This document shows positions 36,732 to 44,762 of a stretch of 64,000 nucleotides of DNA, piece by piece. Under the pieces are notes generated by a model, which was given only the letters and a program-made list of their open reading frames with translations, ran no database searches and was not told the origin of the DNA. The number at the start of each line of letters is the position of its first letter. Positions within the stretch are counted from its first letter, which is position 1. Location of the stretch: the NCBI GenBank assembly GCA_030583905.1, contig CP129481.1, positions 1,116,001 through 1,180,000 of the forward strand, written 5' to 3'. A program made the position numbers and the translations under genes. The DNA is from Anaerolineales bacterium. Lineage in GTDB: Bacteria > Chloroflexota > Anaerolineae > Anaerolineales > Villigracilaceae.

Positions 36732-36764
36732 CCCGCCTCGTTCCTCCTTCGTGCCTGTTTCTGT

Positions 36765-37721
36765 TTAATGATCCGCTGCGCACCTGAAGCCGATGAAGAC
36801 CGAACTGCTCCCGTAATAAGCGTCTTCCGTCGGCTGTGCAACCGGATTCGGTCCCGCGAGAAAGTTACGGTTCGCAAGCCGCAATCTCGTCCAATCATCC
36901 TGAAATGACCCGCCGCGTATCACGCGCAGGTCATTGAAGACTGCGCCTTCATCCGGTCCGGTCGGGTTTTCAAATGGAGAAACGCTGTAATAATCCGGTC
37001 GGTATCTATCTGCCACCCACTCTGCAACATTGCCCGCCATATCCAACACCCCGAATGGACTTGCTCCCTCAGCGTACGACCCCACGCGAGTCGTATCCCC
37101 GACGATGTTCAATGCATTCGAATTGTATTGATTCGGCAGTTCGTCGCCCCACGGAAAGTTGCGTTTGTCATCGCCGCGCGCGGCGCGTTCCCATTCCGCT
37201 TCGGTGGGCAGCCGCCGCTCCGCCCACTGACAGTAGGCATTCGCATCGAACCATGTTACCAGCACAACGGGATAATCCTGAAATTCAGGATTGCCGAAAT
37301 ATTCCGCGCGATTATCCGAGCGGACTTGGGAGGGCGGTCTGCATGTGCTTGCTTGCACGCATAAGTTATACATGCCGTTGGTGACTTCGACCTGGTCCAT
37401 CCAATAGGCGCTCAGATAAACCTCATGCGCGGGAAGTTCATTATCTTTCCGATGCACATCCATGCCGCCCATGGTGAATACGCCTTCTGGGATGAATATT
37501 TGTGTCATGCCGTCTTTGGGGGAGATCTTCACCGTCTCCGGTGCGGAGGTTGGTTCGATGATGGGGGAGGCGGAGATTGTCGCAGGTATTGGCGTGGGCG
37601 GTGGTGTGATGCTTGCCTCCACCCGCGGCGTGGAGGTGGGGACAACTTCCAGGGGGGCTGTCGGCGTGGGTTGACATGCCGCGATGAGCAACGCGAGAAT
37701 GGCGAAGATGATCTTTTTCAT
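36765..37721 (-). CDS. FGE-fold (SUMF1/DUF323) lipoprotein, second copy
   Basis: The 318-residue protein has a lipobox LIAAC, a Thr/Pro-rich linker to about residue 70 and an FGE-fold domain closely resembling the one at 34924-35853: MTQIFIPEGVFTMGG, VTNGMYNLCV, VVLVTWFDANAYCQWAERR, RLPTEAEWERAARGDD, PWGDELPN, VLDMAGNVAEWVADRY, VIRGGSFQDDW and IGFRCAAD. No Cys pair follows the RGGS turn, so catalysis is not expected. It starts 9 bp after the stop of the C39/TPR gene and is likely in its operon. The close similarity of the two lipoproteins points to a local duplication around the response regulator. Confidence 0.85.
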   Translation of the reverse strand: MKKIIFAILALLIAACQPTPTAPLEVVPTSTPRVEASITPPPTPIPATISASPIIEPTSAPETVKISPKDGMTQIFIPEGVFTMGGMDVHRKDNELPAHEVYLSAYWMDQVEVTNGMYNLCVQASTCRPPSQVRSDNRAEYFGNPEFQDYPVVLVTWFDANAYCQWAERRLPTEAEWERAARGDDKRNFPWGDELPNQYNSNALNIVGDTTRVGSYAEGASPFGVLDMAGNVAEWVADRYRPDYYSVSPFENPTGPDEGAVFNDLRVIRGGSFQDDWTRLRLANRNFLAGPNPVAQPTEDAYYGSSSVFIGFRCAADH

Positions 37722-37729
37722 GGTGGAAG

Positions 37730-38962
37730 TTATGGGAGCAATTGTATCGCGTTGCGCGCCTGGTCTTCAAAGAAATTGGGGTTGATGCTGTCCGCTTTTT
37801 GCCAGGCTTTGAGCGCTCCGGCGTTATCGCCCTTTCGATACAAGCCGTATCCGTGCCACAGCCAGGCTTCCTCGGACATGTCCGTGATGCGGACGGCGTA
37901 CTCGGTCAATGCCAGCAGGTCGTCATTGCGCCCGGAGTGGAAGTAGGCAAGGAAAGGACCGAATTGATAGCGGAACATGCGCAGGGGCAGTCCCAGTTCG
38001 CGCGCTTTGTCGTAAGCGACGGCGGCTTCGTCATAACGGCGGAAGTAGGCAAGGTTGCTGCCGTAGTTGAACCAGTCAAAGGCATCGGCGGAGGGGGAGG
38101 CGATGGCGGCTTCGGTGGCTGCCAGTGTCCGTTCGCGATTCAGGTTCGGGTCCCAGTCGGAGGCGAGCAGGGAAATAATCTCCTCCTCATACTGCGTAAA
38201 GTACATCACCATGTACAGGTTGTTGAACGGTTTCCACTCTTCCTCGAGTTGGGCGTAGGAAATGGTCATGTCGGGTCCGCGGTAGGAGTCTTGCACGGTG
38301 AACTCCTGCGCTGTGTCGTCGTAGCCTGTGAGCAGGAGGTAGTGCGCCGCCCACAGATCGTCGTTGGGACCGAGCGCATCGTCAGGGTTTAGCGAGGTGA
38401 CACTTTCGACCATGACGGGATAATTTGCCGCCAGCAGCCGTTTGAGGATTTCAATGGTTCCGCCGACGCGATATTCGAGATTGAGCCAGCCCGCCCGTGT
38501 GCGGACGTAATAGCGGAGTTCCTCCGGGTTGACGTTGCGGTCTTGCAGGATGGGCTTGACCACGTCGGAGATGTCGCTCTGGCTTCCCTCCCAGCCGTAC
38601 ATTTTGAGCGCCATCGAAAGCGTGGCGGGACCGCAGTTATTGGGAGTCTGCTTTTCGTAGGCGGGCGAGCTCATCAGAACCTGTGCCGGGAGCGGCGGGA
38701 AGGTCGCTGTGGGCGTGACGGTGGGCGGGAGTTGGACAACGGTCGTGCTGGTCGGAGCAGGTGTCGGCGTAGAGGGTTGAGGCGTGAACGGCAACGCCGT
38801 CGGGACGGGACCGACAGGGTCAACGATGTTCTTGACGTAGATCTGGAACACTTCCATGCGCCATGCAAGGCGCGATTTTACGGCGGGAATTTGATAGATC
38901 AACACCGCAAGCAGGAGGAGACCTCCCAGCGCGATGAGGATATTTCTTGCTTTTACGGACAT
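37730..38962 (-). CDS. Membrane-anchored C39-like peptidase with TPR repeats
   Basis: I chose the ATG at 38962 (410 residues) because a TACACT box ends 7 nt upstream. A single N-terminal membrane helix (IALGGLLLLAVLIYQIPAV) is followed by a long Thr/Pro linker. The peptidase C39-like domain has the active-site Cys in NNCGPATLSM near residue 109 and a His in AAHYLLLTGYDD near 206, with VQDS supplying the likely third residue. The C-terminal third consists of helix pairs (TDMSEEAWLWHGYGLYRKGDNAGALKAWQ-type) typical of tetratricopeptide repeats. It is probably an extracytoplasmic cysteine peptidase, co-transcribed with the FGE-fold lipoprotein. Its substrate is unknown. Confidence 0.8.
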   Translation of the reverse strand: MSVKARNILIALGGLLLLAVLIYQIPAVKSRLAWRMEVFQIYVKNIVDPVGPVPTALPFTPQPSTPTPAPTSTTVVQLPPTVTPTATFPPLPAQVLMSSPAYEKQTPNNCGPATLSMALKMYGWEGSQSDISDVVKPILQDRNVNPEELRYYVRTRAGWLNLEYRVGGTIEILKRLLAANYPVMVESVTSLNPDDALGPNDDLWAAHYLLLTGYDDTAQEFTVQDSYRGPDMTISYAQLEEEWKPFNNLYMVMYFTQYEEEIISLLASDWDPNLNRERTLAATEAAIASPSADAFDWFNYGSNLAYFRRYDEAAVAYDKARELGLPLRMFRYQFGPFLAYFHSGRNDDLLALTEYAVRITDMSEEAWLWHGYGLYRKGDNAGALKAWQKADSINPNFFEDQARNAIQLLP

Positions 38963-38969
38963 GAACGGG

Positions 38970-38975
38970 AGTGTA
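38970..38975 (-). promoter_or_regulatory. TACACT box placed for a leaderless start
   Basis: TACACT on the - strand ends 7 nt before the ATG at 38962; no Shine-Dalgarno fits in the gap. Confidence 0.45.
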
Positions 38976-39047
38976 CCATGCATAAATGAAATGGTTTTAA
39001 GGTAAGGATTCCTTTCACCGTTCAATCAAAGAGTTACCTTTTTTGAC

Positions 39048-39087
39048 TTGACTCGCCCAAAACGGGCAATTATGATGAAAGTGACCA
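39048..39087 (+). promoter_or_regulatory. Promoter of the flavin reductase gene (leaderless)
   Basis: TTGACT at 39048-39053 and TATGAT at 39071-39076 are separated by exactly 17 bp. The -10 box ends 10 nt before the ATG at 39087. The promoter overlaps two upstream in-frame ATGs (39072, 39075), which therefore cannot be the main start. Confidence 0.65.
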
Positions 39088-39596
39088 TGGAAAATTTCCC
39101 GATTACAACCTTGAACGCCGAATCCCTGCGCTCCGCCATGCGCGCCTGGTCGGCGGGCGTGACGGTGGTGACCGCCGTTCATGAAGGTCAGCGCCACGGC
39201 ATGACCGTCAACTCGTTCACCTCCATTTCACTGGACCCGGCGCTGATCACCATTTCCCTGCAGACCGGTTCGCGTACTCATGAGTTGGTTTCAAAATCAC
39301 GCGCGTTCGGCTTGACCATCCTTTCCGCGGATCAGGCGGAGATCTCGAATACTTTTGCCGGGCGTGTCGCAGATGTTGATGATCGTTTTGCGGGGTTGGA
39401 GACCGAAACGCTGGTCACCGGCTCGCCGTTGATCAAGGGCGGGCTGGCATGGCTGGATTGCCGCGTGGTGGAAACCTTCAACGCCGGCATGAACACCCTT
39501 TTCATTGCGGAAGTGGTCGCGGCAAGCGGGACGGGCGAAGGTCAGCCGCTGGTCTACCACAACCGCGAGTATTGGAAGTTGTCCCAACTGAAGTGA
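39087..39596 (+). CDS. Flavin reductase-like FMN-binding protein
   Basis: The protein is 169 residues from the ATG at 39087, chosen because the promoter lies over the earlier ATGs. The fold is that of the flavin reductase (HpaC/DIM6) family: LRSAMRAWSAGVTVVTA, the GMTVNSFTSISLDPALITIS block that contacts FMN, SRAFGLTILSADQ, and ending with LVYHNREYWKL. These enzymes bind FMN and reduce it with NAD(P)H, often for a partner monooxygenase, but no oxygenase gene is nearby. An AMMECR1 gene follows 35 bp later and may be co-transcribed. Confidence 0.88.
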   Translation: MENFPITTLNAESLRSAMRAWSAGVTVVTAVHEGQRHGMTVNSFTSISLDPALITISLQTGSRTHELVSKSRAFGLTILSADQAEISNTFAGRVADVDDRFAGLETETLVTGSPLIKGGLAWLDCRVVETFNAGMNTLFIAEVVAASGTGEGQPLVYHNREYWKLSQLK

Positions 39597-39631
39597 GCCG
39601 TGCTTCATTGCATGGCTTGACTGGAGGGAAA

Positions 39632-40201
39632 ATGTCCGAAACATTGACCGATGGGGAGAAGCAAACGCTTTTGCGCCTTGCGCGCACATCCATTGAACAT
39701 GCGGTGGCAGGAAAAACTTTGCCGCCTCTGGATCCATCAACTCTGACACCTGCCTTGTGGGAAGACGGCGCCTCGTTCGTGACCTTGACGATTCACGGCG
39801 ATCTGCGCGGCTGTATCGGCGCGCTGGAAGCGTATCAGCCGCTGGTGGAGGATGTCCGCGAGCATGCCGTCGCGGCGGCGTTGCAGGATCCGCGTTTTCC
39901 GCCCGTGAGCGAAGCCGAACTGGACAGGATCAGCATTGAGGTCTCGCGCCTGACCGCGCCGCGTGAACTGGAATACGCCTCCAGCGACGACCTGCTCAAG
40001 AAGTTGAATCCGCATGTGGATGGGGTCATCCTGAAACACGGTCACCGCCGCGCCACGTTTCTGCCGCAGGTCTGGGAGAAGATTCCCAATCCTGCCGAAT
40101 TCCTGAACCAGCTTTGTTACAAAATGGGCGCGCATGCAAGCCTGTGGCGCGACACAAAATTGCAGGTCCTGGTCTATCAGGTGGAGGAATTTCATGAGTG
40201 A
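39632..40201 (+). CDS. AMMECR1 domain protein (AmmeMemoRadiSam system A-like)
   Basis: The start at 39632 follows GGAGGG; an in-frame extension upstream overlaps the flavin reductase and is discarded. The 189-residue protein contains FVTLTIHGDLRGCIGALEAY, the hallmark LRGCIG motif of AMMECR1, then DPRFPPVSEAELDRISIEVS and the late DGVILKHGHRRATFLPQVWE. AMMECR1 proteins are widespread; in bacteria they are often encoded with a Memo-like protein and a radical SAM enzyme. Those partners are not visible here, so this copy stands alone. Its biochemical function is not established. Confidence 0.92.
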   Translation: MSETLTDGEKQTLLRLARTSIEHAVAGKTLPPLDPSTLTPALWEDGASFVTLTIHGDLRGCIGALEAYQPLVEDVREHAVAAALQDPRFPPVSEAELDRISIEVSRLTAPRELEYASSDDLLKKLNPHVDGVILKHGHRRATFLPQVWEKIPNPAEFLNQLCYKMGAHASLWRDTKLQVLVYQVEEFHE

Positions 40202-40261
40202 AAACAGCGCCGCACTGCGTAACAATTTGCGGGCGAACTTATGAAATTATGCAATCAGCGG

Positions 40262-40274
40262 TAGAATACGGGAA
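40262..40274 (+). promoter_or_regulatory. TAGAAT box placed for a leaderless start
   Basis: TAGAAT at 40262-40267 ends 6 nt before the ATG at 40274, with a weak TTATGA 17 bp upstream of it. No Shine-Dalgarno motif with usable spacing is present. Confidence 0.55.
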
Positions 40275-42100
40275 TGTCTGATGATTTCAGGGAGCATTCG
40301 AACGATACCATCTTCAAGGATGCAGTGGATGCCATGCGCCGCGGCGACAAGGTGCGCGCAAAGGATCTACTGACACGCCTGCTCAAGTCTGATCAGAACA
40401 ACGCAAAGTATTGGATCTGGCTCAGCGTGGCAGTGGATTCTCCCAAGGAACGCATCTACTGCCTCGAAACCGCGCTCAAACTGGACCCTGAAAATGCCAC
40501 TGCCAAACGAGGCTTGATCCTGCTCGGAGCTTTGGCTCCCGATGAAAGCATCCAGCCGTTCCCGATGAACCGTCCGCGCGCGTGGGAGGCGAAGTTACTG
40601 CTCGCGAGCGAACAGCCGAAACCAAAAGGGATGCGGGCGTTTGCGCGAAATCCCGCCGTGCGGCTGTTGGGGCTTTTGGTGATCGGCGCGGCGCTGGTTT
40701 CGGCGGTGATCTTCGGATTTATCCTCCCGCGCCAGACGAGTACCGCCCCCACGCAAACCCATACCCCCGGACCTTCCCCGACCTTTACCACCACCCCGAC
40801 CCGCATCGGCGAGATCGTGCCGCCCACCCAAGCCATTACGGGTCCCACGCCGTTGTGGATGCTTCTCCCCGCCACCTACACGCCGACGCCGCTGTATGTC
40901 AATACGGCGCGCGTTCCCGAAGCGATTGACCAATACCGCATCGCAAGGCAGGCGTACGAAGCAGGTGATTGGGACGCCTTTATTGCCAACATGCGGCTGT
41001 TGCTTCCGCTTGAGCCGAACTCGGCGGATATTCATTACCTGATCGGGGAAGCCTACCGCTTCAAAGGTCAGGGTTCAAATGCCCAAAGCGCCTATAACGA
41101 TGCCCTGCGGATCGACCCGAACTTTGCGCCGGCGTATCTTGGTCGCGCGCGCGCGCAATTGCAGATAAACCCCCGCTCAAATCCCATTGCCTTATTCAAT
41201 GATGCGATACGGCTGGACCCCAACTATGGCGAAGCCTATCTGGAACGCGCCCGTTTTTTCATTTCCCGCGGTGATCATGACGATGCGCTCGAAGACCTTG
41301 AACGCGCAGAGGAACTCCTGCCCAATTCGACGGAGGTCTATATGGCGTACGCCAGCCTCTACCGCGCGACCGGCGAATTAGAATCCGCGATCGAAGCGGC
41401 GGAGCGGGCATACTCGTTGGATATCACGCATCTGCCTGTGTATAGATTGATGGGCGAACTCTACTTGGAAAACGAACAATATCAGCGCGCACTGGAGGCG
41501 CTGGAAGTCTACGTCACTTACGAGACCGAGGATGCGCTGGCGCTGGCGGAACTTGGACAGGTGTTATACGAACTGAAGGACTACGATGCTGCTGTCTCCG
41601 TCATTGACCGGGCGACCACGCTCAACCGCACCGGACTGCGCCGCTTCCTGCTCTATCGCGGGCTTGCCCATCTCGAACTTGGCAATGCCGACGAAGCCGT
41701 CAGTGACTTGGAAGAAGCATTGGGCGAGGATAACCGGTCATTTACAGTGCGCTTTGGGCTGACGCGCGGATATTACGCGCAGGAGAAATTCGGTAGCGCG
41801 TTCCTGCAGGTGGAGGCGATGCGCACCTTTGCAGAGACGGACGAGGAAAGAGCGCTGACGCTGTACTGGCGTGCCTTGATCCAGGAACAGCGCAACGAGA
41901 TCCGCGATGCCATTCAAACGTGGAATACCCTGCTCGCATTGGATGAGGATGTGATGACCCCGCAAATGCGGGCGGATGCGCTGGAACATTTGAAGGAACT
42001 CGGTTTCTCGACACCCACGCCGCGTGTGCCCACATCCACGCAAACACCGCGGACGACGCCAACCCCAACACGCACCCCGACCCGAACTCCCACACCATAA
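40274..42100 (+). CDS. Membrane-anchored TPR protein with Thr/Pro tail
   Basis: The 608-residue protein starts with a cytoplasmic helical repeat region (MRRGDKVRAKDLLTRLLKSD, ETALKLDPENATAKRGL) that reads as TPR units. One membrane helix (LLGLLVIGAALVSAVIFGFIL) at about 133-154 is followed by a Thr/Pro linker. From about residue 215 at least eight TPR-like helix pairs follow (YNDALRIDPNFAPAYLGRAR, FNDAIRLDPNYGEAYLERAR). The C-terminus is a run of TPTPTRTP-like repeats that may span the cell wall. TPRs on both sides of the membrane suggest a scaffold. No enzymatic motif is seen. Confidence 0.8.
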   Translation: MSDDFREHSNDTIFKDAVDAMRRGDKVRAKDLLTRLLKSDQNNAKYWIWLSVAVDSPKERIYCLETALKLDPENATAKRGLILLGALAPDESIQPFPMNRPRAWEAKLLLASEQPKPKGMRAFARNPAVRLLGLLVIGAALVSAVIFGFILPRQTSTAPTQTHTPGPSPTFTTTPTRIGEIVPPTQAITGPTPLWMLLPATYTPTPLYVNTARVPEAIDQYRIARQAYEAGDWDAFIANMRLLLPLEPNSADIHYLIGEAYRFKGQGSNAQSAYNDALRIDPNFAPAYLGRARAQLQINPRSNPIALFNDAIRLDPNYGEAYLERARFFISRGDHDDALEDLERAEELLPNSTEVYMAYASLYRATGELESAIEAAERAYSLDITHLPVYRLMGELYLENEQYQRALEALEVYVTYETEDALALAELGQVLYELKDYDAAVSVIDRATTLNRTGLRRFLLYRGLAHLELGNADEAVSDLEEALGEDNRSFTVRFGLTRGYYAQEKFGSAFLQVEAMRTFAETDEERALTLYWRALIQEQRNEIRDAIQTWNTLLALDEDVMTPQMRADALEHLKELGFSTPTPRVPTSTQTPRTTPTPTRTPTRTPTP

Positions 42101-42104
42101 ACGG

Positions 42105-42137
42105 ACAGGGCGACCAGATGGTCGCCCTGTTTTATTT
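42105..42137. terminator. Bidirectional terminator between TPR and DUF971 genes
   Basis: ACAGGGCGACC-AGAT-GGTCGCCCTGT forms an 11-bp stem, followed by TTTATTT on the + strand. It lies between the convergent TPR and DUF971 genes and could serve both. Confidence 0.88.
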
Positions 42138-42470
42138 CTTGCGGCACTCCTCGCACGGACATAACGCCCGCAGGTAATGCCAGTTGTAAATGCCGTAATC
42201 GTGCCCGTCCTCCCAGACGATGGTCAACGCGTAGGAGCCGGTGGCGACGATGTTGGAGATCTGCGTGGCGTTGGATTGCACGATCGGCAGGGTGAATACT
42301 TCCTCATCCGGCTCGGATTTCATATTCTCGTGCCCGCCGCGGCATGAAGCGCATGGACACGCCGCCCTCAGCAGGCTGAACGGATACACGCTGACATGTC
42401 CGCTGTCCCAGGTGATGGTGAACTCGCGTTTGCTCTTGTTGGCAGTGACATTGGTCGGTTTTTCAGACAT
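42132..42470 (-). CDS. DUF971 domain protein
   Basis: The 112-residue protein starts behind AAGGAAATGAA. It shows the DUF971 pattern: FTITWDSGHVSVYPFSLLRAACPCASCRGG, then ALTIVWEDGHDYGIYNWHYLRALCPCEECR (positions 16-45 and about 81-110 in the protein, only key parts quoted as CPCASC and CPCEEC). DUF971 is the N-terminal domain of gamma-butyrobetaine hydroxylase-like proteins and is also found next to iron-sulfur cluster carriers. The two CxxC pairs may bind zinc or iron. The function is unknown; here it is a stand-alone gene. Confidence 0.88.
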   Translation of the reverse strand: MSEKPTNVTANKSKREFTITWDSGHVSVYPFSLLRAACPCASCRGGHENMKSEPDEEVFTLPIVQSNATQISNIVATGSYALTIVWEDGHDYGIYNWHYLRALCPCEECRKK

Positions 42471-42486
42471 TTCATTTCCTTAGATT

Positions 42487-42508
42487 CCCCTCCCTGCAGA
42501 GGGAGGGG
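42487..42508. repeat. Short G-rich hairpin repeat
   Basis: CCCCTCCCT-GCAG-AGGGAGGGG is a perfect 9-bp inverted repeat after the SH3 gene. A GGGTGAGGGTCAC stretch follows it. This type of G/C-rich hairpin is common between genes in several phyla; it may end transcription, but it lacks a U-run. Confidence 0.5.
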
Positions 42509-42521
42509 TTAGGGGTGAGGG

Positions 42522-42995
42522 TCACGGTGAAGGGACGACCGCCAGAAAGTTTGCCGCCGCCCAGCCCGCGCGGGTTTCGTCATACGAAGCGACGAGATAC
42601 CACCAAGTATACCCGTCCGCGTCCTGCGGACCGTCCTTGACGAGGAAGACTTCCGATTCTTCGCCGCGGAAGACGGTATTGCTGTTCAAGCCGGGCGCCG
42701 AGCGGATGCGCAGACCGTCGGTGCCGGTGCCGCTGATCTGCACGTAGCCGTCGATGTGGATGGTGTCGGGGTCGAATTCAGGGGTGGCGTTCGCGTCAAA
42801 TGTGGGGATCTCCGTCGCGGCAGGGGTGTGGGTCGGGGCGGGGATCATGGTCAGGTCGGCAGGAGCAAACCCGACTTCAGGAGAGAAGCGCGGCGAGGTC
42901 CAGCCGATGACGATCAATGTGATGAGCAACAGGATGCCCGCGATGCCGAGCGAGCCGAAGATCACGAAGCGGTTCAAGTATGGTCTTAAGTCCAT
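42522..42995 (-). CDS. Membrane-anchored SH3-like domain protein
   Basis: The reading frame is open further upstream, but that part is antisense or out of frame to the lipid kinase gene; the real start is the ATG at 42995, 1 bp after the kinase stop. The protein is 157 residues. One membrane helix (IFGSLGIAGILLLITLIVIGW) is followed by a Thr/Pro linker and a bacterial SH3 (SH3b) domain with LRIRSAPGLNSNTVF and WWYLVASYDETRAGWAAANF. SH3b domains bind peptidoglycan or peptides at the cell surface. It is probably co-transcribed with the lipid kinase gene; a functional link is not evident. Confidence 0.75.
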   Translation of the reverse strand: MDLRPYLNRFVIFGSLGIAGILLLITLIVIGWTSPRFSPEVGFAPADLTMIPAPTHTPAATEIPTFDANATPEFDPDTIHIDGYVQISGTGTDGLRIRSAPGLNSNTVFRGEESEVFLVKDGPQDADGYTWWYLVASYDETRAGWAAANFLAVVPSP

Positions 42996-42996
42996 G

Positions 42997-43941
42997 TCAT
43001 CTCTTTGGGTTTTGGAGCAAGTATAAGGCGTTTTCGGGCATGAGCACTTTGAGCGCGCGATGCCGGACGCTGATATCCGCCGTCTTGCCGCCGAGCACGG
43101 GGTCGCCGTCCACTTGAATGGAAAAATTCGCATCGGACTCGACCCGCACATTGCGGAAGGGGATGCGTCGCGCATGTTCGGAGTTGAGATGCCGCCCGGA
43201 TGCCAGTTCAAAGAAATGACGGAAGGTATCGGCAAGGCTGTCGCCGCTGAGAAGCCACATGTCCATTTCGCCGTCGTCGAGCAACGCCTCGGGCGAAAGC
43301 ACCGAGAGCCCGCCCGCATAATGGCGGATGTTGTTGGCAACCGCTACGAGGTAATGACCTTCGACCAGTTTGTCGTCGGCATACACGCGCAGGTCCATGC
43401 CGTGCCAGAAGGTGGCTTCCATGACGGTGGTGGCAAAATAATGCGGCACGGAGACATGCTTGAAGTAACGCGGACGCGGCTCGATGCGTTGGATGGTCTG
43501 CGCATCCAAGCCGATGCCCGCCCACAGCAGGAACGGACGCTCGTTGCAGATGCCGACATCCACGTACTGCGGCTCGACGTTCGCCAGCAGGCGGGCATTC
43601 TCGCGCAGGTTCCACCACTGCCACCAACTGAAGGGCTTTTGTCCCTGCTCGATCGCCCAGACGTTGGTCGTGCCCGCCGGCAGGACCGCCAACGCCGTTT
43701 CGGTATCCACCAATCCGCTGGCGACCTGCCCGGCTGTGCCGTCGCCGCCGATGGCAAAGACCGCGTCGTAGTTCTCGCTCGCGGCTTGATGCGCGGTCTG
43801 GATGGCGTGTGTGCCGCTGAGGGTTTCAGCGATGTCCACGCTCCAGCCTGCGGCATGCAGCGGTTTAATGATTCCGCGCACAAAACGGCGGACGGGGTAA
43901 CGTCCCGCCGCCGGGTTATAGAGTAGAAGTCCCTTTCGCAT
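42997..43941 (-). CDS. Diacylglycerol kinase family lipid kinase (YegS/BmrU type)
   Basis: I chose the ATG at 43941 (314 residues): a TATAAT ends 7 nt upstream, and the protein starts directly with the family's MRKGLLLYNPAAG. The nucleotide-binding motif AIGGDGTAGQVASGL is near residue 60, and AVLPAGTTNVWAIEQG follows, both conserved in this NAD-kinase-like superfamily. The C-terminal half carries EALLDDGEMDMWLLSG. Such enzymes phosphorylate diacylglycerol or related lipids at the membrane. A frameshifted duplicate of its first 21 codons lies 1 kb away at 44881-44943. It is divergent from the LuxR-DUF805 gene. Confidence 0.9.
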   Translation of the reverse strand: MRKGLLLYNPAAGRYPVRRFVRGIIKPLHAAGWSVDIAETLSGTHAIQTAHQAASENYDAVFAIGGDGTAGQVASGLVDTETALAVLPAGTTNVWAIEQGQKPFSWWQWWNLRENARLLANVEPQYVDVGICNERPFLLWAGIGLDAQTIQRIEPRPRYFKHVSVPHYFATTVMEATFWHGMDLRVYADDKLVEGHYLVAVANNIRHYAGGLSVLSPEALLDDGEMDMWLLSGDSLADTFRHFFELASGRHLNSEHARRIPFRNVRVESDANFSIQVDGDPVLGGKTADISVRHRALKVLMPENALYLLQNPKR

Positions 43942-43948
43942 GGCGGGG

Positions 43949-43954
43949 ATTATA
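43949..43954 (-). promoter_or_regulatory. TATAAT box placed for a leaderless start
   Basis: A perfect TATAAT on the - strand ends 7 nt before the ATG at 43941 of the lipid kinase. The spacer CCCCGCC has no Shine-Dalgarno function. Confidence 0.6.
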
Positions 43955-44044
43955 CCCGCGCTCTTGCGCCTTCTCCGTTTATCAGGATGGGTTTGTTCTT
44001 GGATATAATTGACGTATCGATCTGTGAAAAAGGAAAACAACTTA

Positions 44045-44710
44045 ATGGTTCATGAACTGAGCAAGCGTGAAAAGGACGTGGTGGATCTTGTGCTGGAAGG
44101 CAAAAGCAACAAGATGATCGCTTCAGCGCTTAATATTTCCATCCGCACCGTTGAATTTCACCTGAAAAACATCTATGACAAGTTTCAAGTGAGTTCCAGG
44201 GTTGAATTGGTGTTAAAACTGGGGGATTCCACAGTTGCGGGCAGGGAGGAAGTTGCTGAAAATAGGGACGGACCTGATTTAAAGGATCAGGTCACATCTT
44301 TGATGAGAGCCGTCTCTAAAATCGGCAAGGAGTTGATAATGAAAACTGTTTCGAATGAAAACGTCCGCAACGAAGGAGACACACTGACGTTCTTTGAATC
44401 GATCCGCGAGTGTTTCAAAAAATATGCGGAATTCAATGGGCGGGCATCGCGCTCGGAATTCTGGTGGTTTGCGCTGTTCGTCGTATTGTCCGCCTCGGCG
44501 TTGACGCTTTTGAACGAGATTTTTGGCAACATATTTCTGATCGCTGTGTTGCTTCCCTTCTTGGCGGCGGGCTCGCGCCGACTCCACGAGAGCGGCAAGA
44601 GCGGATGGTGGCAATTGTTCCTGTTGGTTCCAGTGGGCGGCATTGTTTTGCTGGGATTCTGGTGGGCATCGCCGCCGAGTCCTTTACAAGACGATGCGCT
44701 TCCGGCGTGA
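44045..44710 (+). CDS. LuxR-type HTH fused to a DUF805 membrane domain
   Basis: The start at 44045 lies behind AAAGGAAAAC and gives 221 residues. Residues about 4-62 form a LuxR/GerE helix-turn-helix: LSKREKDVVDLVLEG, NKMIASALNISIRTVEFHL, KNIYDKFQVSSRVELVLK. A charged linker follows. Residues about 125-215 match DUF805, with YAEFNGRASRSEFWWFALF, two or three membrane helices and SRRLHESGKSGWWQL. The usual N-terminal sensor domain of LuxR proteins is missing; the membrane domain is at the other end. A membrane-held transcription factor is implied. TATAAT at 44004-44009 may be its -10 box. Confidence 0.85.
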   Translation: MVHELSKREKDVVDLVLEGKSNKMIASALNISIRTVEFHLKNIYDKFQVSSRVELVLKLGDSTVAGREEVAENRDGPDLKDQVTSLMRAVSKIGKELIMKTVSNENVRNEGDTLTFFESIRECFKKYAEFNGRASRSEFWWFALFVVLSASALTLLNEIFGNIFLIAVLLPFLAAGSRRLHESGKSGWWQLFLLVPVGGIVLLGFWWASPPSPLQDDALPA

Positions 44711-44762
44711 TAGGGGATATGAAATGCGCCTTCTCAGGTGTTTTCCAACCGGATGGCGGTAT

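Noticed and set aside
39048..39086. Upstream ATGs at 39072 and 39075 as flavin reductase start
   Set aside because: They lie within or next to the -10 box of a TTGACT-N17-TATGAT promoter and therefore would be absent from or at the extreme end of the mRNA.
42996..43340. N-terminal extension of the SH3-domain protein
   Set aside because: This part of the open frame overlaps the lipid kinase in another frame and has an arginine- and serine-rich, non-protein-like composition; the ATG at 42995 starts a proper membrane-anchor helix.
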